A stretch of DNA of 64,000 nucleotides from NCBI RefSeq assembly GCF_048323675.1, contig NZ_JBLWFK010000002.1:620001-684000 (forward strand), read 5' to 3'. Source of the stretch: Mangrovimicrobium sp048323675. GTDB lineage: Bacteria > Pseudomonadota > Gammaproteobacteria > Pseudomonadales > Halieaceae. The position numbers were made by a program, and so were the translations under genes. Of the stretch, positions 63,957 to 64,000 are shown piece after piece. Position 1 is the stretch's first letter; each line of letters starts with the position of its first letter. The notes below the pieces were generated by a model that was not told the DNA's origin, did no database searches, and saw only the letters and a list, made by a program, of their open reading frames with translations.

Positions 63957-64000
63957 CGCGTTGCCCTCTACAACTACAGGATTATTTTGGCGTGCCCCAA
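63957..64000. other. Window edge upstream of fabF
   Basis: 44 bp holding the fabF ribosome-binding site. No further feature can be read. Confidence 0.6.

Overview
The window is GC-rich (clearly above 60% by eye), densely coded bacterial chromosome. Gene order and content point to a marine gammaproteobacterium, probably of the Halieaceae/Spongiibacteraceae (Cellvibrionales) type. The placement is an inference from tig-clpP-clpX-lon-hupB-ppiD, fabF-pabC-mltG-tmk-holB-pilZ, dnaQ-rnhA-methyltransferase-gloB-mltD, an ETF/ETF-QO cluster, and several acyl-CoA and outer-membrane lipid-uptake genes. No phage, insertion sequence, CRISPR array or rRNA was seen. One tRNA (Leu, anticodon TAG) is present.

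Layout. 1-1027: a terminator, then about 960 bp without a convincing gene but with DnaA-box-like sites beside an AT-rich stretch. 1028-6200 (minus): a CoA-linked catabolic cluster (enoyl-CoA hydratase, YciI-like, CoA-ester lyase, acyl-CoA ligase, SnoaL-like, SDR). 6517-9895 (plus): three outer-membrane proteins (FadL-like, an unnamed beta-barrel, an Omp85/TamA-like barrel). 9968-11744 (minus): an exported HAD phosphatase and a DUF3313 lipoprotein. 11877-14931: a LysR regulator divergent from an acyl-CoA dehydrogenase and SDR pair. 15095-19898: an unusual signalling neighbourhood with a minimal caspase-fold-like protein, an FHA protein and a membrane Ser/Thr kinase-TPR protein whose activation segment is missing. 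20114-27899: sohB, nhaB, dnaQ-rnhA, a methyltransferase, gloB, mltD, cobB. 27915-33919: an AddAB-like helicase-nuclease pair. 34043-43788: DAHP synthase, nfuA, metH, DUF2970, a 40-residue membrane protein, sulfite reductase with DUF934, a CPA2 antiporter. 44221-47821: etfBA divergent from ETF-QO. 47897-58118 (minus): DUF1285, serA, ppiD, hupB, lon, clpX, clpP, tig. 58203-58818: tRNA-Leu and a probable small RNA. 58819-63956 (minus): pilZ, holB, tmk, mltG, pabC, fabF.

How the parts fit. The ligase/hydratase/lyase cluster, the acyl-CoA dehydrogenase pair, the FadL-like porin and the complete electron-transfer flavoprotein route to ubiquinone together describe uptake and beta-oxidation-type degradation of a lipid or branched acid. 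The clp/lon/tig/ppiD block is protein quality control; lon has a close sigma-32 promoter match. nfuA has an IscR type-1-like palindrome. metH and cysI-DUF934 concern sulfur and methionine.

Most notable beyond ordinary annotation: (1) three copies of an intergenic repeat with a conserved structured core flanked by long inverted arms whose sequence differs from copy to copy yet stays complementary within each copy; (2) the stand-alone His-Gly/Gly-Cys caspase-fold-like protein next to an FHA protein and a kinase without an activation segment; (3) a probable 137-nt small RNA with its own terminator; (4) mltD, whose lipoprotein signal is readable only upstream of any ATG/GTG/TTG start.
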